64,000 nt of DNA from Sipunculus nudus (Eukaryota > Annelida > Sipuncula > Golfingiida > Sipunculidae), in NCBI GenBank assembly GCA_026874595.1, contig CM049318.1:1745241-1809240 (forward strand), in the 5' to 3' direction. A program made the position numbers and the translations under genes. How positions within the stretch are numbered: the stretch's first letter is position 1; each line of letters begins with the position of its first letter. Of the stretch, positions 33,320-44,200 are shown in pieces. The notes beneath the pieces are model-generated. The model ran no database searches, was not told the DNA's origin, and worked only from the letters and a program-made list of their open reading frames with translations.

Positions 33320-33442
33320 AGGGTTAAACACAGGAACAAAAGCTGGTTTGCCGGGGTTATGTTTTTTGTAGTGCGAGATGCCTGTGGAGTCCAGGGATGT
33401 GACAAGAGATGTCGGAATCTGAGGCCCCCTCGTCAAAACTTT
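33320..33442 (-). repeat. Inverted copy of the gag-leader block
   Basis: The reverse complement matches 24768-24902 ('ttttgacgagggggcct', 'ttgttcctgtgtttaaccct'). It starts immediately after LTR copy 3, in the wrong orientation for that LTR. Confidence 0.75.
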
Positions 33443-33700
33443 TGCGCCCGAATTGCGTGCACTGATCGAATATCGAATGTCAATGATTTATATGATTTTT
33501 TTGCGATATTCTCATGCGAGCATCGAACGTCACCAATTTATGTTATTTTTTTAGGCTTAAATATCCCTGATTTGACTCAATGAGTAATGTTCGATATTCA
33601 CAAAATATGAGTTATATTTGATATGTGCATGATATTAGTATTATTCGATATTCCCACAATACCCTACAATACCACAGATTTATATATAAGCGATGGACGT
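33443..33700. repeat. Degenerate ATATCGAATGTC-type repeat
   Basis: 'gatcgaatatcgaatgtcaa', 'gcgatattctcatgcgagca' and 'tgttcgatattcac' are the same kind of words as in the palindromic element at 31213-32466. This is probably a diverged fragment of it. Confidence 0.6.
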
Positions 33701-35470
33701 CCACTGACATCGTGTTTTAGTTATATGTAAATTGACTTGGCTTTCTGATCAGTTTTATTTAAATTCACAGGAAACGGAAAAGCTATTAAAATAAATGTTA
33801 TATTTTTCAATCTTGACTTGAGAAGTATCAGGGTTGCCACCGAAGCTGTGACACATGCATGATGAAGTACAGAGCTATCGGCAGCAAATGGGGCTGAACG
33901 ACTCAGTTAAATTTTCAAAAGTAATAACATATACATGTTTATGATATTAAAAATATTGTTCATCGCCTCAATAACTTTAAATGAATATACGATCATTTCT
34001 GAATTGATAAATTTGGGAATAATATGAGTAACACAACACTTCTTTTTAGTTCTGAGATGCAATGGGGAAAACGCCCGAGATCGTTTGGCGATATGTCCGT
34101 TTACCGATTAAAACAAGGGGGTCGCGGGGACCCTGCTTTAGATAATATCCTAATCATTATTCCATTTAATTATATTAAATAATTAAGGATGTTTTAATTA
34201 TTATAAACCACTCTCCCCGTTAAACGTAATACTAGAAGAAACCCCCCCCTCCCCCCTCCAAGCCCCCCCCCCTAAAAAAATGTTATGATTTTATTTTAAA
34301 ATGTATGATTACTTGGGCTGCGTGTCGCTCAGACTCGTTTTGAGCCCCAGGAGACAAGAAATTTAAAATCAAAATAATAAATAAAAATCCCTACCCCCGC
34401 CCTACTATGCCGAAAGGTAAGAGCTAACCGGCGGGCCTTTCTGGGAAAGCTGGAGGCTCCCTTTCTGCAGAAAAAAAGGAAATAATATAGGCAATTCCAA
34501 GTGATCTCGAAGGTGTAGACCGCTGGTATATAAGGGCTGGTATATAAATAAGCATCCAACATATCTAATACCGCACCTATAAAATATCCCATAAAACATA
34601 TTTATTTCTATAAAATATAATTAATTCCCCAAATTCTCTTCAGATATAAGGAGAGTTCCGGTCTTTCCGGTAGGAGAGCTGGATCATCCATCATATCTGA
34701 TTAACAAGAGTAAATTACACACACAAAACTTAAACGTATAAGCACGGAGGTCAACTGGCTGTCCCCGCTTAGGTTGGCGTCTAAGTCGGAAAGCCATAAA
34801 ATATTCTCAGAACATAAAACCAAACATTAAAACCAAGATGAAAAACAAACCAGGGCCTCAAAACATTAGGAGACCAAGTCATATGTTGTTTATATATATA
34901 AACGCTGATGTTTTATTTGTTAATTATACCCCCCCCCCCCCCCACCACCACCACCAATGTAGAATAGGATTAGCATATTGCTAAAAAAGCAAAATATCAG
35001 TAGAATATTAATGCACAACTCGTATATACACAGGGAAACACCTTACATATGACTGTATTTTAGACAGCTTGAATTTTTTTTGTAGACCGCGCCCTGTCGC
35101 AAAAAAAACTCATCTACATAAATATGTAAAGATAAAAAATAGCATTTTAAAATCTTCTCAACTCTATCAGATTCTTCTTTTTTCTCCTAAAAAAATCCCG
35201 GAACAACTAAAACCGACTCTATCTGGCAAACTTTGTCGTTGGTGAGGGAGCCAGTTCGGGCCGGATATTCCGGAAAACTGTGACTGGATCGAGCGCCGAC
35301 TTCACTTTCAGTCAGATAGTCAGTTATCACAACTGGTGCCGTGAGATAGAGAGTGAATGCATGGCATAATTTCGATTGAACAATCCCCTAGTATTCGGGT
35401 ATGATGACTTTTTTTCACGATTCTTGGGGTCCCGTTTCGACAGATTATTAAAATGTTCGGGACCACACTC
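33701..35470. other. No recognised gene
   Basis: Several C-rich tracts occur (34240-34275, 34930-34945), with a short (CAC)n at 34945-34957. Open frames of 64-87 codons on the minus strand at 34329-34599 carry no recognisable domain. Confidence 0.4.
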
Positions 35471-37455
35471 ATTACAAGCAATCCACTGGGTTTTTCCCAA
35501 ATGAACAAAAGTCTAAACTCTCTCCATTTTAACTCATTAGGCCAAAAGAAATCAACAGATGGACACACTGATAAACGTAATATAACATTTGGTAAGGCGT
35601 GCGTGCGTGTGTTTGTTAAATGTTGTACTCACACAAGATGGAAGTCACGCATGTTACAAGAATAAGTAGCAGCAGTAGTTTTGCCATGACTGTTTTCTTC
35701 AGTTTCCCCGCCAAGACTGGTGCCTACTTTTAAAATACACGGATCTTTAGCATGTGTACGTATTTTTTTCTTCTGAGTAAACTTTGTTGCGCTCTGATTA
35801 CCTTTATAGATGTCATAGGGTCGCGTACCCGGTATTTTATTTTTCTTAACTTAAGATATGCTCCACATGCAGACTTCATGATCAATAAGTAAATCATCGG
35901 AAGCATTTGACTGGCTTTGATAAATGTCGGGATCAACATCTATATAAAAACACATATACTTAGGCACAATGGTTTATATATATAAAACTTTATTCTACGC
36001 AGAGAGTCCGTGAATGATGTCAGTCGGTCTGTATTTAGATGGAACCTGAATTTTTAGAAGTACAAATAAGTCAGTTCAGTGCCTTACATGTATTATATAC
36101 GTAAAATGTATTCAGGTTAAGAAATATACACATGTGCACATAGATATATGATAACAATCTATTCTATGCCTTTAACATATAGCAATACTTTTAGACACAT
36201 TTTTCCTCGGTGAGTTATTCTATCTTTGTAAATAAAGACCAGGTCCTTGGGAATGTCATTTACCTGTGCATGTTAATACACAAATTCCCTAAAATAATTG
36301 CTTTAACAAGGTATGGACAATGGACTAAATTTTACTATGATCGTATACACCATTCAAAGAACTGGATAATTTTTTGTTGTATTTTCTAGGTAAGCTTCTT
36401 TCATCGTATTATGTCCCGATGGGCTAAAAAGCAAGAAAAAAAAATTGTTCTTAGTTCCCAGTGTCCATGGAATAATATTTTTTGTGTAGCCTTATAATGC
36501 ACAATGCACGTCGGTATCTGAAATTCCAGTAATTTTTTTATCAATGGTTCCGTTTCTCGTTTTCACTCGCAGGAAAAGCAGTTAACCCCCCTGTTGTTTA
36601 CCGTCAGCAATGACTAATATCGTCTCAATCACCTGACATGTATACGTTCCATTAAAGGTATGCCTGTCTGGTCTACATTTCTTTGCCAGTTTCATCTTGC
36701 TTGCACCTATTTACGAGCACATCGTTATTTTGTCACGACTGTCATGTACATGTTCGGTTGTAATATAATATACTTTAATTGACTTCTGTCTTCTGTCACT
36801 GTCTTTTGGTAAGCCTAACAAAATGTGTCTCAGATTCAAAATATAATCAATCTATATATGATTAGAATTCGTCGAGGTAATCTTAAGATTTGACTTCTTA
36901 TTATGGGTAGAGAATGCTGCTAAAAAGGGTACAATGATTTTCGTTTTATTAATCGGACACCTGCTTTCTATGTTCTGATTCTATGCCCTCTGTTAGATAC
37001 GATTTTATCAGACCAACGACAGCGGTTGTCGCATGTATAAAATTTGTAGCTCGAGGCTAAATGCGATATTACGCTTTAAGTGGTATCGAGAGCCCCCCCC
37101 CCCCCCCTTCCCCGTTCCGCTAAAACTTCTCTCAATTTATCTATTTCTTTTCCCATTTATTCGAAATTTATTTTAATTTTTCAGATTTTTATGATGAATT
37201 CAAGGAAACTTGGTGCGAAAGGTTGTATAAAAAAACAATGTTTCTATTTTATAGACTCTAATGTTACGTAATAATAATAGTAATTATAATAAAATGTATA
37301 CACAAATATTTTTTTTTTAATTATAGAACTATAAGGTTTAATTATACATATCAGCCATCAACCCAATAGTAGCGCCCCCGTCCCGAATTTCTGGATCCGC
37401 CACTGGCTTTCATTGGTCAAATTACAATTCTTTGTACTGTGCGCACCCTGGTGTT
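35471..37455 (+). repeat. Duplicated segment, copy III (beta-gamma-delta-epsilon)
   Basis: Block beta is 35471-35602, gamma 35953-35985, delta 35996-36345 ('gcagagagtcc', 'agaagtacaaata', 'aatgtcatttacctgtgc') and epsilon 36822-37078 plus 37409-37455. The block order and orientation are the same as in copy II. Epsilon is interrupted by a 328-base insertion (37078-37405). Similarity stops at about 37455. Confidence 0.82.
37078..37405. mobile_element. 328-bp non-autonomous DNA transposon
   Basis: The ends are AAGTGGTATC... and ...GGATCCGCCACTG, so the inverted termini are imperfect (AAGTGG / CAGTGG). GCTTT occurs on both sides (37073-37077 and 37406-37410). The matching place in copy II (about 20132) is uninterrupted. 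A poly-C tract lies just inside the left end. No transposase is encoded; the superfamily is left open. Confidence 0.75.
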
Positions 37456-38065
37456 CGAACCCAAAAAACCTTGCAATACAAAACAGCATGGTTACAAGAG
37501 AGGAGATTAGGACAGCTGCATGCAGTGTGTATCCGATGCGTTAGGAACAAATAAGTATGACAGGTCTTGCAACCATCTTAACAAGCGGACCACAAACAAA
37601 AATTACCAGACATTAAATACTGAATTGTGAAAATTTGATAATATTTATAATACACTATTATTTTAATCTTAATAATACATCAGATCCTTTACTCAAAACC
37701 ATAGGCGTGCATGTTACGATTCACGAAACAAATATACACTCTTAAAACACATCGGTTAAAATGGTTACCGATAAAATAGGTTGACTGAAATCAGTTGATT
37801 TCAACTGAAATATCAGTTGGCTTCTAACTGATTGGTCGGTTAACAGGGGTACTGTTGATATCAGTTAAAGTAATACACATGCTATAAACTGTAGATGGTG
37901 GATCATTCATTGTGCCAATATAAGATGTAGGTCTTATTTACACTGAACTGATCAATGTTTGATAATCTCAAACAACTTAATGATGACAGAAGCACAATAC
38001 CTGGATGATCTTATTAATAATCTAATTTTCAGAAATATCCTACATAATTGTGGTTCATCGCATTT

Positions 38066-38070
<5 letters not shown>

Positions 38071-38116
<46 letters not shown>
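38071..38116. repeat. (TA)n microsatellite
   Basis: About 23 TA units inside the CACTC-ended element. Open frames across it encode only Ile-Tyr runs and are not genes. Confidence 0.95.
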
Positions 38117-38120
<4 letters not shown>

Positions 38121-38332
38121 ATATTTAGAGACCTGTTTACATGCAGTATACAAAGTGTGCTGTCAGCTTGTGATCTCACACATCCGAGCAAGTAAATTAC
38201 CCGGTGCAGTCAGTACGGTTTGTTTGGTGATAATGTTACACCAGAAGGGGCTGCAACCAGCAACGGTTGTGTCAAAGGTCACATTTTAGCGGGACGTTTG
38301 AGCATTCCTGCGACAGTCTTTGGAAGGAACCC

Positions 38333-39913
38333 ATGAACAAGTACACGTGTCACTGTACATGCTTGGTGAGTATTTGTTCATTTTTACTTTCGATTTAAAC
38401 ATTTTACATAAAATAATGAGAGTAGCTTTAAGTACATTTATGTACAAGTTTCAGAGTGAGAGGTGAGATGCTTGTGGGCCCCTTGATCCCGAAGTGTTGG
38501 TAAGGAAGGGATGAATTACTTGCGGAATAACATTTTCAGCACGTTGACTATGAAAAGATCTTAATTTCTCATTCAACAGGGGTTAGGTTAAGTAATATAT
38601 TATTGTGTCATATTTTGTGTTTTTATATTGACATATATTGTGTACTTTGGACATATATGACTCGCTTATTTAAACACTTGTGTGCATGCACCATCAGCGA
38701 CCTCCCCCCCCCCCCCCTCCATTATACACACTCGGTATTTGGACATTTTGCTGTGGGCAATATAAGATGACCGCAGGTTACATCTACCAACTGCCATAAA
38801 AATCACAAACAAGGAGCCTATAACCTTCTATAAATATATGATATAACAAGAAATATTACATCTAATGACTTTGCAGATTGAAAATTGAGCATTTGGTCAA
38901 GTTCATATTATTTCAGCTTGATTCAGCGTGACTTTTCCTGTAAAATGCCGGTGGACACCCCCTCCTTTTGGACAAAGACTGATCCCTCTAAGTCACATGA
39001 ACTCCCCTTCTTAAATTTTTTAATTACCCTTGTTAACTTCTGGACATAATATAATATCAACACAATTATTGCTCAGTTCACTGGGCACTATAATGATTCA
39101 CATACATTTTTCATATTTTTTTTAGATTCATGTTTGTACTGCTGTTTTTTTCTTGAACATTTTACAAGCTTGTCAAATTGTATGCATCTGGTTTATGGCT
39201 GCCTCACCTGCCTCCTTTGAACTCTCCAATGTTTATTGGATTCGATAAGACGTTTGAGATTCAAACATATCTTGTTAGCAGTTTCTGCTTTGTAGTATTG
39301 AGGTAGATATTAGTTAGCATTATGGTGTAACATAGCCAAAGTGTGAAACCAATTTCTCACATTTTCAGGGAATTGGATTGATGAAGAAGCGTTTGTCTAA
39401 CAGACGATCTCATAAAGCAACTTGTGAAACCCATTGGATTCCGGGCAAAGTTTTTAACCAGATACTGGGACTTGAAGGTAACTGCTTCTCAGAAAGTTCA
39501 GCAATAATAGTTGCAACAAAGGGTTTTATTATATGTTATATATACAAAGAAGAAATCTGTAGTTCCCTTAAGGATCTGATTTTTGGGTATAAGTTTAAAA
39601 TTTAATCTAGGTTAATGCAAAAAAAAAATATTCATATCCTCCTTAAATATGCAATACATTTCTCCAAAAATGTGACAAACAGTTGTGTGAATGATAGACT
39701 ATATTATATATGGAGCGTCATGACCCATGGATTGCATATTTCCATGTCATTTAGGCAAGATAAACATCTAAATGAACATACTGATTTGTAGGTAACTTGC
39801 TTTACTGAAATAAAATATATCTGGAACGATTCACACTCAATCTAAATAAATATTGTTCTAAATTTTCAGAATTAGTGAATACTCTTTGGCACACGCAAAA
39901 GACCAGATATTAG
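38333..39913 (+). CDS. Candidate small three-exon gene inside the TIR element
   Basis: Three segments join in frame across consensus splice sites. Exon 1 is 38333-38365 (MNKYTCHCTCL; donor TTG|GTGAGT). Exon 2 is 39369-39477 (acceptor TTTTCAG|GG; 'GIGLMKKRLSNRRSHKATC' then 'ETHWIPGKVFNQILGLE'; donor AAG|GTAACT). Exon 3 is 39870-39913 (acceptor TTTTCAG|AA; 'LVNTLWHTQKTRY', stop TAG). The product would be about 61 residues, basic, with an N-terminal CHCTC cluster and a later CETH that could bind zinc. A zinc-binding start would fit the N-terminus of a transposase, but I recognise no family. No promoter was identified. Chance assembly is possible; transcript evidence would decide. Confidence 0.3.
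39713..39730 (+). repeat. Partial terminal motif of the AGGTCA repeat family
   Basis: GAGCGTCATGACCCATGG matches the core of the terminal motif at 48578-48604, without the rest of the element. Confidence 0.55.
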
Positions 39914-40257
39914 GAATGAAGAGTTGAAGACACGTAGTGAAATTCGTCATGGTGGAAGTACTAAAGCAAAGTGCCAAAACGCATGCCGCATGAAAAAACA
40001 ACAACAACAACAAAAATCCCAGCAAAAGAAAACCAGCGCTGAGCTGATTGTCATAAACTTTACATTTGTTATATGTTTTATGATTATTTATAACCCGTTT
40101 CAGTGTTTGTGAAATGTTTTATGATTATCTATAAAAGGTTACAGTTGTTCGTGACCGATATGACCAGCTTTATTATCTTCTTGAAGTCATCTGAGCTTTG
40201 TTATCAAATGAAGATTGGAACATGCATTTTGTGTGTTGGGCCAGTCACATTTACTGT

Positions 40258-40535
40258 CGAGGTCTAAGAGCGAGTGAAGGCAGGCACATACTGAGTGAAA
40301 CCAACCAAAACTCTTGATATCTTATAGTGAATGAAGGTAGGCACATTCACATCGAGTGTGAAGCCAGCCACATCTGCTGTTGATATCCAACAGTGAGTGA
40401 AGGCAGGCACATACTGAGTGAAGCCAACCTCATTTCTTCTTGATATCTTACGGGGAGTGAAGGTGGGCACATTCACATCGAGTGTGAAGCCATCCACATT
40501 TGCAGTTTTTTACCTAATAGTGAGTGAAGGTGTGA
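40258..40535. repeat. 123-bp tandem repeat (two half-units each)
   Basis: 'gtgaaggcaggcacatactg' recurs at about 40273 and 40396, a period of 123 bases. Alternating half-units carry 'ggcacattcacatcgagtgt'. 123 is a multiple of three, and the minus strand is open over 77 codons (40264-40497) with a 41-residue period (GFTLDVNVPTF / VGFTQYVPAFT). Confidence 0.85.
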
Positions 40536-41284
40536 AGGTGTGCATATGTTTTTTTTAAAGTGCAGGTATATAGAAACATTATTATGATATAACTTCCCAT
40601 TTTTCTTTTATCTTAAAAATCGTATCATATATAAGATCATGTATATAAAAAAGTCGTGTACATATATTTTAACAAATAATAAAACTTTGCTAATGAAGCA
40701 GTTGTTTCTCCATAAAAAATGAAGAATATGGAATTTGGTGTGGTTGATTTTGCTATTGTTAAAATTATAAAGGTGGCCCAGCTTGATACATTTAGTAAAT
40801 TTGGTTTTAAGATTTGTTTGTGACCTTATCCTTTTCAATATATTATATATATAATTATGAGATGATATTGATATTTAATATATATTTATATATATATATT
40901 ATTTGGTAAATGTAAAATATAATTTATATACCAACCAAGTAAATTAAATGTATTCGTTCGCTTCCAGCAAAATTGTCATATTTTTCAGCCAGAAAGCCAC
41001 CGGTTAAATATTTTACATGCAACTGTAGAGATCAGTTAAATTTAACCGTTTGAAGATAACCTATTGAAATAGGTTATTAATAAATCAGTTATATTCAACC
41101 TAAAATATCAGTTGCTGTCAACTGAAATATCAGTTAAATGTTAACTGATCCTATCAGTTGTTATGGTTACTGATCTTAAAACAGTTATGTCAACTGATAA
41201 TTAGTTGGGGCTATTTTGACCTATTGAATCGGTTAGAATCAACTGTTTTTTCAGTTGATTTTAACCGATGTTTTTTAGAGTGTA

Positions 41285-44200
41285 GACCTACTGAGAAGCA
41301 AAGGGCATTCCATTTTCAAAACTAACATGAAGCTTAAAGTTGTAATTATCAAATAAATATTACCATGAACAAATAATTTATTCCAGAAAACTGACCTGAT
41401 TTCAGTCATATATAATTACACATTGAGCAATACAAAAAGTCTTATTCCAAAGCAGGCCTCTCTATAAGGTTATTAGTTTGAATAATAAACATACATGTAT
41501 ATTTCCAACGGTTCTTGCTAAAATGATTTGCATTATATTTAATTCCCTTACCTAAAAAATTACACAATACCGACCTGTTTTACTAAACACTCAATTAAGA
41601 AATGAAGTTCCAATTGTTTTCACATGAGGCATGTAGACTGAGAAGAAATACCACGGGTTTTCAATGCAAATCATGGAATTCACATCAACCTCAAAGACAA
41701 AGTCCAGTCATTTTATAGAAAAAAAGTGGCCCGACCAACCAAATATTGCATGATAATTTATTTTTTTCACCATTTACCTAGGATATATCCCTGGATAAAC
41801 ATACTAAAAGTCTAACAAAATATTGTGAGTGGGACAGTCCTTAATCTGCATAAATCCAAATTGTATTGTTCAAATCAAATATTTTATAAAGTTTTCAATT
41901 TGTTTTCGAGGTTCAGTGATGGTGAGGTATAAAGCGCAAAAGATAGAAAAGGAAACGTACAAGAAAGGTCTTGCGAAACATGTCATAAACCTCTCCCAAG
42001 TGAGTGTACCCGTCGTATACTGTAGGAAAATTCATTTCTCGGGGTATCTGCACTATAAGTATACTTGGAAGGCTAAGTTTACTCTAATAATGACATTTTA
42101 TGTTTAATTCTATTTTAATTCCAATGTTAAGCAAGCGGTAGAGGCACGGGGAACACGTTATTTGGCACCGTCATGCGAGTTCGTATTAATAAGTCCACAA
42201 GAAGGTGTGTTGGTCATATAGGCTTCTTAAAATATTTTTATATTTGATTAAAATATCATATAAAAATTAACGGGAAGTTCATCAATACATAAACGATTGG
42301 AAATATTTTTTCTTCAAAATAACATACATTTTATGGGGTCTGTTATGAATCTCAAACTTTTTATTTAATTTTAATAATGGGGTTATTGCAGCGGGTCAAC
42401 CCTTAAAAAAGCCGAAAGTTAAGCCGAAATCTTGTATATTTAACAGATCTATTTCTGATGACTTGGCTACTGAGACAATATATTGACTGAATGTCATATA
42501 GCCTCACTGCCCCATATCAGAGAGATGTTTTCATCTACTCTACAGCGTCTTTTATTTTCTGTACTAGTAAAAATGGTTTGTTTCTTCCCGGCAGTGTATC
42601 GGGGCTAATTGCTCTTAGAGGGTTCATATAGCGAATATATAAGTCACGTGAAAAGTATTTGATCAAATAAATGGATTTAACATTCAGACTTAATTTGTAG
42701 AATCATCATGTGCGATCTTTGACCTTGAGCTTTACCCCCGGATTCTTTTATGATTAAGGAAATACAAATATGCATTTTGACCCATAAATATGAATATTGA
42801 ATCACATAAATCATCCCTAAGAGTTCATAATCTGAAATCAAAGCTGACAATAGCTTGTGATTTCGACCTTTCAGTAAAAAAATCGATAAGCTTAAGCTGT
42901 TCCTCTTATCTCTGGTAACACACACACACACACACACACAAATCAGATCAAAAGGGCATTTCCTTAAGTGATGAGGGACATCACTGATACTCAGAGTGTC
43001 CCAACTATGGTGAAATATCATAACTGGTAGTCACACTCTTGCAGATCTCTATGTTATTGATTTGAATAATTAATGCATGATGTAGGGGCATACAATATTC
43101 TGGTCATTGCCATTTCCGTGTCAAATAAAGGAATGATGTCATCTCTGTACTTGTCTCTATAAAGACAAGTTATAGTAAATGAAAAAGGAAAACAGGAATT
43201 ATGTAAACGAACTGTTAAAAGCCTCACTTACTGCCCAAGCATTCACTTGCCTCCACATAAAATATCAGACGGCGTGTGATTCGACCAATCATCATATATC
43301 AGTTATAGCAATAGCTCAAATACTTTTTGGACAATACATGAATTAGTACACATGTTCTTAGAGAGACTAATCGTCATATAAAATATTAAAGCAATAACTC
43401 ACAGAGCTCTTGATATAATGTATGCATGTGCAAATGGAATCTCGGACTCCTGCAGGCTATCCCACTGCAGACATTACTATACACATCATTATTATAGTAA
43501 CTAATCTTCTGATTAAAAAGAAAGAAAATATAATTACAGATGAACAGCCAGCCTGGCGGTATGAACCAAAGAACAAAGTCGCAGACCTGATAACCGTATT
43601 TTAACCACAGCCTTAATTTTTTATGACACAAAGCTGGCCTGAGAGAATTATTTTGTATTGCATTAAGTAGGTCAACATAGGTGGCGCCACAGCGGCTACT
43701 TAAAATATACTCTGCATATACTGGTCCCGTGATCAATATGTCGGTAAACTTCGTGATGACAACTGGCGACTTTATTGAGTAATCTGCTATTTTGTATGTT
43801 TTTTTACGTACTGGCAAGCGTCTTAACTTTCGTGTTCCTCTAATATATGTTTTGTCTCATAACTTGGAGAATTCAGGTTCAACTCTGTTCATACCTTGCA
43901 TGCAACTGTCATAAATGTGTAAATGGGGCACATAATTTCAATTATATAAGCCAGCACACAATATTTGTTCAGTACTCTGGTACACTCAAAATCAAGGTGC
44001 TCAAAATCATGGCTTTTTACATTTACCTCGCAGAATGTAGGTAACGGGGACCTAATTCTGTGGATTTCTGGGAGATTTGATCAGGGCCTAGCCCTAAGTT
44101 CCTAGGTTCAGCTGTTACGATTTCTGCCCAGTTTAAGGACAGCTAAAAGTTGTAAATATAACTCGGCCATATTGGATTAATGCAAATAAACATTGTTCCA

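Larger units (their letters stand above)
37737..41282. mobile_element. 3.5-kb TIR element with CAGTT-rich subterminal repeats
   Basis: The left end CACTCTTAAAACACATCGG and the reverse complement of the right end CACTCTAAAAAACATCGG agree, and the similarity continues (GTTAAAAT, then CCGAT-ATAGGT). TA flanks both ends (37735-37736 and 41283-41284). Both subterminal zones (37757-37880 and 40990-41275) are crowded with TCAACTG/CAGTTGA words in both orientations. CACT termini, a 2-base target duplication and subterminal arrays are the architecture of CACTA (EnSpm) transposons. No transposase core was found, so it is a non-autonomous derivative; the superfamily is inference. Inside lie a (TA)n array, a small spliceable reading frame and a 123-bp tandem repeat. 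Confidence 0.75.

Noticed and set aside
35325-35345. Possible primer-binding site (AACTGGTGCCGTGAG)
   Set aside because: No LTR end precedes it and no retroelement sequence follows.
43386-43817. 143-codon minus-strand open frame
   Set aside because: No recognisable domain or conserved composition, and nothing around it supports exons. Likely chance.
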